Assembly: GCA_020631395.1 (NCBI GenBank)
Contig: JAHDHI010000006.1
Coordinates: 43,154-91,029 of the forward strand
Reading direction: 5' to 3'
Source of the DNA: Bizionia sp.
Lineage (GTDB): Bacteria; Bacteroidota; Bacteroidia; Flavobacteriales; Flavobacteriaceae
DNA length: 47,876 nt
Shown here: positions 43,513-47,876 of the stretch, piece by piece
How positions within the stretch are numbered: position 1 is the first letter of the stretch
How the letters are laid out: each line of letters begins with the position of its first letter
Translations under genes and position numbers: made by a program
The notes under the pieces: model-generated
Databases searched by the model: none
Told to the model about the DNA's origin: nothing
What the model saw: the letters and a program-made list of their open reading frames with translations, nothing else

Positions 43513-43920
43513 TTAGTCTTTCGTTATTTGTTTTGGAGTCCCGTTCTCATCGATTTCCCATACATTGAACACGCCATCTCCATCAAAGTCGCTTATGGCA
43601 GTTGCCCTTGCCTTGAAGGTACTGTTGTCTGCACTCAACATCTCGTATATGTAATTGGCATTGCCATTCTCTTTGACCGTCTTTGGAGCTTCAAAGTCAA
43701 TTTCGCTCAAATCATTGGAGTATTTGGAATACATGTAACGGTGTGTCGTTTGCGAATTGTGTATGTGTTTCAATTGGGTTTGTGCCTCTATGCTTTTGGT
43801 CTTGCCTATCAAAGGCATCAAATTGGGTAGGGCAAGCAATAGCAAAATACCTATTATCACCAAAACCACCAATATTTCTTGTAGGTTGTATCCGGGTATC
43901 TTTTTCATGTTCATGCTCAT
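43513..43920 (-). CDS. gspG: Major pseudopilin (GspG-like) with EF-hand-like loop
   Basis: This is a 135-residue protein from the ATG at 43920. Two later in-frame ATGs, at 43914 and 43908, are alternatives; a longer open frame to 43980 would run through the promoter. The leader ends at KKIPG, followed by YNLQEILVVLVIIGILLLLA, a classical prepilin helix with Glu at +5. The C-terminal DFDGDGVFNVWE (111-122) fits an EF-hand loop (D111, D113, D115, N119, E122), consistent with calcium-bound pseudopilins of T2SS. As first gene of the operon and most GspG-like, it is the likely main shaft subunit. Confidence 0.9.
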   Translation of the reverse strand: MSMNMKKIPGYNLQEILVVLVIIGILLLLALPNLMPLIGKTKSIEAQTQLKHIHNSQTTHRYMYSKYSNDLSEIDFEAPKTVKENGNANYIYEMLSADNSTFKARATAISDFDGDGVFNVWEIDENGTPKQITKD

Positions 43921-43952
43921 AGAAATAAGTGATTGCTTAGTAGTTAAAGGGG

Positions 43953-43960
43953 CAAAGATA
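43953..43960 (-). promoter_or_regulatory. -7 element TATCTTTG for the type II secretion operon
   Basis: On the minus strand TATCTTTG followed by CCCC matches TAnnTTTG exactly and predicts transcription start near 43948, a leader of about 27 nt before the gspG ATG at 43920. No strong -33 box. It argues against the longer gspG open frame to 43980. Confidence 0.75.
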
Positions 43961-44375
43961 TGTAATATACAATAAACCACAGAGCCTCACTAACTCAAAA
44001 AGAAGATGAAAAGTATAAATTGTCGGTTTTTTTCTAGTAGAAAAAGACCGTTCACTCGATGAAAGCCAATGTTTACCAATGGAAAGTAGCCATTCCCTAA
44101 AGCAAGCTTTTGCAAGCGTTCGCATCCATGGATATTTACGACGGCAACGGGAGGCATAGGTAAATGTTGTTCTAAATTTAGTGGACGTATGCGTTTGTTG
44201 AATATGTGATTTTGTGATCCAAGTTGAGAGGCATCTGTTAAAATGCAAGAATTGCAAACAATGTATGGAACAGTTCTTCTTTGTGGTATCATTTTTGTGA
44301 CAAAGCACCAAAGGAAAGTACAATCAATGAGTAAGATGTAAAAAAAAGCAACCCTATATTTCGCAATTGAAACTA

Positions 44376-44416
44376 TTGGCCTACATTTGCAGCCGATTAA
44401 AAAAATCGCAGGCCAA
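44376..44416 (+). repeat. Two-tier hairpin overlapping the RHS promoter
   Basis: An outer stem TTGGCCT (44376-44382) with AGGCCAA (44410-44416) encloses an inner CGATT/AATCG pair (near 44394-44408). It spans the -7 element. It may reflect an operator or transcript-end structure; function unknown. Confidence 0.45.
44382..44389 (+). promoter_or_regulatory. Candidate -7 element TACATTTG for the RHS gene
   Basis: TACATTTG is an exact TAnnTTTG match. A TTTC at 44359-44362 lies 19 bp upstream, a possible weak -33. Transcription would begin near 44395, giving a leader of about 145 nt to the ATG at 44540. Confidence 0.55.
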
Positions 44417-44539
44417 ATATTTTTGAGCAAGGTACTTGGCTTTAGATGTTTGAAAGCACGAGAAAAGAAGATAAACGTAACGCCATAGCACTAAATAGTT
44501 AAACATTAATTGCGAAATAAAATTTTAAACTACCCTAAT

Positions 44540-47500
44540 ATGAAACACTATATTTCCTTTTGTATATTTATTTGTAGTATACAACTTTATTCTCAAGAGA
44601 ATACTTACGATGTAACGAATTATGTATACCCTCCTGAAGAAGCCTTTCAGTTTACCAGATATGGAGATATTATGTTTAATGAGTCAAGCGGCACATTGAA
44701 TTTGTCTGTTCCGCTTTTGGAGTACAAGGTGCAGGATTTAACGATTCCCATTAGTTTGTCATATGTGGGCAATGGAGTTAAAGTCAATCAAAATCCGAAT
44801 AATGTAGGGATGAATTGGCGGCTTGATGCAACAGGAGTCATAACAAGAGTGGTTAATGGTAATGCGGATGAGACAACACAAGGGCATTATTTTTCTGCAA
44901 TGGATTTGGATGCAATGGATTTGCAAAATGATAGTAATGATACTGCTTTCTTGAGTCAAATTTTAACATCTGATGGCTTTGACACGCAACGAGACCGTTT
45001 CGACTTTTCTTTTTTCGGTCATTCGGGATCCTTTTATCTAGATGGCTTGGAGCCGAAGTTGGTGGACAAGTCTAGCAATTTAAAAATAGAAATAATAGGG
45101 AATCTATCCATAGACAGGTCATTTGTGATAACCACTCCTGAAGGAGTCAAATATTATTTTGGAGGTGAAGAATATGCCCAATCCTACATAAAAAACACTT
45201 CACATCAACTTCTACATACAGGAGAAACCACAGTATTTTATCTATATAAAATAGAAAGCCTGACAGGGGCAAACATATTTTTCGAATATGTAGATAGTTA
45301 TAAAAAAGAGCTATCTAGTTTCCAGCAAGTCATTCAGTACCAGGATCCTAATAGGATTTTAGAACCGATGGAAACATGTGAATTCTACGAGGCTTTTCCC
45401 GATTTCGACTTTGTTACTGTCGGCTCACCCGTCTTAGGAAAAAAAATAATTAATCACACCTATGGGAAAAGGTTGGTTGAGATTCATTCAAACAACGGTC
45501 ATCCCTACAAGAAAATTATCTTCAATGAATCTGGATTTGCCCCGAGTCTATCTCAACTGGATAGAATTCAATATAAAATGGGTTCTGGAATTGTCAAACA
45601 AATCGATTTCAATTATCTGGAACCTACGGACGAAGGAAACTCCAAACGTTTCTTCTTGGAACGAGTTGTCATCAACGACCACATCAATGGCAATGGAAAA
45701 CAAGTCTATAAAATGGATTATAAGGATCCTATAGGCTTGCCGGATCAGTTTTCATTCAACCAAGACTTCCACGGGTATTACAATGGAGCAAGCAACAATA
45801 CATTCATTCCCAAAAACGACCATTATTTTTTTAGCCGTCCAGAACAGAATTTGAACTTGGCAGATAGGAATCTGAATTTCGATTTGGCAACAAAAGGAGT
45901 GCTTACAAAAATACATTATCCCACAGGCGGTTATTCCCATTTCGAGTATGAGGCTCCCAGGGTCAAAGAGACTGTGTACGAGGACGTCGACTTGAGAATC
46001 TATCACAAGCTTTTCCAGGGTTCAACCCAGCTTTCGAAATTCATCGACCAACATTGGACGCTAGGTGAGATAACAATAGACCCTGATCCTGATCCTTTGG
46101 TAAATGGTATTTTTGGAGATTACACCACAGAGTTTCAAATAGAAATAAATTTACAACCAGGGTATTTCGAGAAGCACACCAAAATCTATTTGAAAGTAGA
46201 AGACTTGACCACAAGCCAGAGCAACATCCACTTCTTTGCTTTAAACCTGATAGATAGCAACTTCAATGAGCCAAAGACCATATTGCATACCTCGACCCAT
46301 GATTTGGAAGATGGGCATCAATACAAGTTTAGTTTGGGATTCAACACACAATCAGGATTGATACCCAGTTCTTGGGCTCCCATAGATGTCAAGGCAAGAT
46401 TCAAATATCCCAAAGGAGAAGAGGAGATTGATGGGTTTGGGATAAGGCTGAAGAGGACAACAGCCTATAGCAAGGAGAATACCCCTACGAACATTAGACG
46501 TTATTATTACAAAAGGGCAAAACATATAGGGGAGTTAGGTATGGAAACGCCATACAGGCAACCGACAGTAAAAGGGATGGCTAATAGCATGTTGAGGTCG
46601 GAAACACAACTGGCTCCTTGTTATCCTATTTCGCCTCTAGACGATCAAATTACTTGTATAGACGGTTATAGAGTATATGATTACTTGAAATACGATGCTG
46701 GATTGAATGGAAATTCCTATGAAACGAACCTTCTATACAAATTCGTGACCATAAGCCATGGGGGGGATGATTTAGAGAATGGAGGTGTGGAAAAGGAATT
46801 CTATTTGACGGGTAGTGCCAATTTTCAAGAATACAACGTGCCTAATCCCACCTACCTAGGGCCTGTTGGATTTAGAAAAATGGGAGGGTCAACCAATGCC
46901 TTTGGGAAGATGTTGGCAGAAAAAACCATTAGGAAAGCAAAAGATGGCAGCCTAGAGATAGCAAATGAAAGGAGACTTGAGTACGACTTTGGAGTTCAGG
47001 AATTTTTGTCGAACTTTGTGGGTAAAAGGGAAAAAACCTGTTCAACGTTTTTAGATTATGACAATATATACATAGGCACCTACAACGTGAATACCTACAA
47101 CAACCATTTGTTGCATCAGACAATGACAGATTACATAGACCCTTTGCCATTGGATGGAGATGAAAGCGAGGTCAGAAAGATCGTAACCAACATAAATTAT
47201 GAATATGGGGATTTGGCTGGATTACCAATAGAGATCTCGACGACTAAAAGTAATGGACTACAGCAAATCACAAAAATGATCTATCCCGACCTAATTGTCA
47301 ATTCCTCTGTTTTGAACATGCAGCCAGATTTGACCTCTATGGAATATGAAGCCATTGACAAGCTTAAGACGACCAATCAACATAGAATCTCCACCCCAAT
47401 CCAAGTAGAAACTTATAAAAAGGGGGGAGATTCCCCTGAAGTATTGTTAAGTGCTCAAAGGCATCTTTACAAAACATTCGACAATGGATTTACACAAAAA

Positions 47501-47876
47501 CTACGTATATCGTCTTCTAAGAATGGTTCAGGTTTTGAAGACCGCGTAATCTTTCATAGGTACGATGCTAAAGGCAACCCTGTGGAAATAAGTAAATCAG
47601 ACGGAACAACTGTTGTCTACATCTGGTCTACAAAACATAAAATGCCACTAGCGAAGATAGAAAATGCCACTTATGATGAAGTATATGACTCCATTGGAAA
47701 TCTAAGAGAAGCCTTACCTAATGCACAGGTATTTACCTATACTTATACACCTGATCTATACTTAATGTCATCAGTTACCGACCCACGGGGTTACACGACG
47801 TACTACGAATACGATGCCTTCAACAGGCTCGAACACGTCAAGGACAAGGAGGGCAACATATTGAGCAAGAACCAGT
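44540..47876 (+). CDS. Large secreted YD-repeat/RHS-type protein, N-terminal part (runs off right edge)
   Basis: The frame is open without a stop for 1,112 codons from the ATG at 44540 to the window end. It begins with a signal peptide (MKHYISFCIFICSIQLYSQ). The next region (EAFQFTRYGDIMFNESSGTL, VPLLEYKVQDLTIPISLSYV, NPNNVGMNWRLDATGVITR) is the conserved N-terminal domain of long Bacteroidota RHS-type proteins. The first clear YD repeats appear near the edge: DPRGYTTYYEYDAFNRLEHV followed by KDKEGN. Such proteins end in a variable C-terminal, often toxin, domain; that part is not visible. It diverges from the secretion operon with 619 bp between starts. The export route and toxin are unknown. 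Confidence 0.85.
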   Translation, partial: MKHYISFCIFICSIQLYSQENTYDVTNYVYPPEEAFQFTRYGDIMFNESSGTLNLSVPLLEYKVQDLTIPISLSYVGNGVKVNQNPNNVGMNWRLDATGVITRVVNGNADETTQGHYFSAMDLDAMDLQNDSNDTAFLSQILTSDGFDTQRDRFDFSFFGHSGSFYLDGLEPKLVDKSSNLKIEIIGNLSIDRSFVITTPEGVKYYFGGEEYAQSYIKNTSHQLLHTGETTVFYLYKIESLTGANIFFEYVDSYKKELSSFQQVIQYQDPNRILEPMETCEFYEAFPDFDFVTVGSPVLGKKIINHTYGKRLVEIHSNNGHPYKKIIFNESGFAPSLSQLDRIQYKMGSGIVKQIDFNYLEPTDEGNSKRFFLERVVINDHINGNGKQVYKMDYKDPIGLPDQFSFNQDFHGYYNGASNNTFIPKNDHYFFSRPEQNLNLADRNLNFDLATKGVLTKIHYPTGGYSHFEYEAPRVKETVYEDVDLRIYHKLFQGSTQLSKFIDQHWTLGEITIDPDPDPLVNGIFGDYTTEFQIEINLQPGYFEKHTKIYLKVEDLTTSQSNIHFFALNLIDSNFNEPKTILHTSTHDLEDGHQYKFSLGFNTQSGLIPSSWAPIDVKARFKYPKGEEEIDGFGIRLKRTTAYSKENTPTNIRRYYYKRAKHIGELGMETPYRQPTVKGMANSMLRSETQLAPCYPISPLDDQITCIDGYRVYDYLKYDAGLNGNSYETNLLYKFVTISHGGDDLENGGVEKEFYLTGSANFQEYNVPNPTYLGPVGFRKMGGSTNAFGKMLAEKTIRKAKDGSLEIANERRLEYDFGVQEFLSNFVGKREKTCSTFLDYDNIYIGTYNVNTYNNHLLHQTMTDYIDPLPLDGDESEVRKIVTNINYEYGDLAGLPIEISTTKSNGLQQITKMIYPDLIVNSSVLNMQPDLTSMEYEAIDKLKTTNQHRISTPIQVETYKKGGDSPEVLLSAQRHLYKTFDNGFTQKLRISSSKNGSGFEDRVIFHRYDAKGNPVEISKSDGTTVVYIWSTKHKMPLAKIENATYDEVYDSIGNLREALPNAQVFTYTYTPDLYLMSSVTDPRGYTTYYEYDAFNRLEHVKDKEGNILSKNQ

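Larger units (their letters stand above)
44357..44519. repeat. 12-bp inverted repeat pair bracketing a promoter-like segment
   Basis: TATTTCGCAATT (44357-44368) and AATTGCGAAATA (44508-44519) are exact inverted copies, separated by 139 bp. The segment between them holds the candidate RHS promoter. In Bacteroidota, promoter inversion between inverted repeats controls surface loci; this arrangement resembles it, although 12 bp is short and no recombinase gene is near. Confidence 0.5.
43981..44539. other. 559-bp regulatory region between secretion operon and RHS gene
   Basis: It separates the divergent secretion operon and the RHS-type gene. The left part (43981-44340) holds no gene I accept; two overlapping leftward open frames of 128 and 146 codons start at non-ATG codons and look like chance. 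The right part carries a 12-bp inverted repeat pair (44357-44368 and 44508-44519), a candidate rightward promoter (44382-44389) and a two-tier hairpin (44376-44416). These are listed separately. Confidence 0.5.

Noticed and set aside
43921-43980. N-terminal extension of the major pseudopilin to 43980
   Set aside because: It overlaps the TATCTTTG promoter element and the prepilin leader is complete from the ATG at 43920 or later.
43990-44430. Leftward 146-codon open frame overlapping a second 128-codon frame
   Set aside because: Starts at TTG, two frames are open over the same DNA, residue make-up is not protein-like, and it would run across the secretion operon promoter.

Overview
The window reads as chromosomal DNA of a marine-type member of the Flavobacteriaceae (Bacteroidota). 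The evidence is low GC, TAnnTTTG-type -7 promoter elements without strong Shine-Dalgarno sequences, a type IX secretion (T9SS) C-terminal sorting domain, a DUF4270 lipoprotein, a TonB receptor with a CarboxypepD_reg-like domain, DUF5916, a split atpD-atpC pair, and the block glmS / DUF4270 / GT5-like / panC / panD / flippase-like / hydrolase-like / radA. I see no rRNA, tRNA, CRISPR array, prophage or intact insertion sequence.

Layout, left half. Positions 1-5607 are one leftward run: a membrane protein, an EamA transporter, bioF, a DUF2007 zinc-ribbon protein, bioD, bioA, a DUF5063 protein and the start of another membrane protein. Positions 5750-9958 run rightward: a DUF2975/XRE regulatory pair, a GNAT acetyltransferase, umuC, umuD and a membrane AraC-type regulator. 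Positions 10097-12181 hold a leftward T9SS cargo with a LamG-like domain. A secreted NTF2-like protein and a DUF5916 barrel follow at 12737-15338. Leftward atpD-atpC and a TonB receptor plus SGNH lipoprotein operon fill 15397-21681. A broken 2OG-Fe(II) oxygenase gene lies at about 21990-22806.

Layout, right half. A leftward operon (GT5-like, DUF4270, glmS) and a rightward operon (panC, panD, flippase-like, hydrolase-like, radA) diverge from two facing promoters near 27.4 kb. Positions 32842-43920 are one leftward operon of 13 tightly packed genes for a type II secretion-like (type IV filament) machine: major pseudopilin, prepilin peptidase, ATPase, secretin, GspL-, GspM- and GspC-like inner-membrane parts, two lipoproteins, three minor pseudopilins and GspF. 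Divergent from it, and running off the right edge, is a large secreted YD-repeat/RHS-type protein. Its upstream region carries a 12-bp inverted repeat enclosing a candidate promoter.

The most interesting parts are the secretion operon and the flipped-repeat promoter region in front of the RHS gene. The operon has a tip pseudopilin fused to a bactofilin-like beta region, an EF-hand-like loop in the major pseudopilin, two novel lipoproteins, a peptidase-only prepilin peptidase and several non-ATG coupled starts. The organism would therefore have both a T9SS (inferred from its cargo) and a T2SS-like filament machine. Functional names come from motifs read by eye; no database search was possible.
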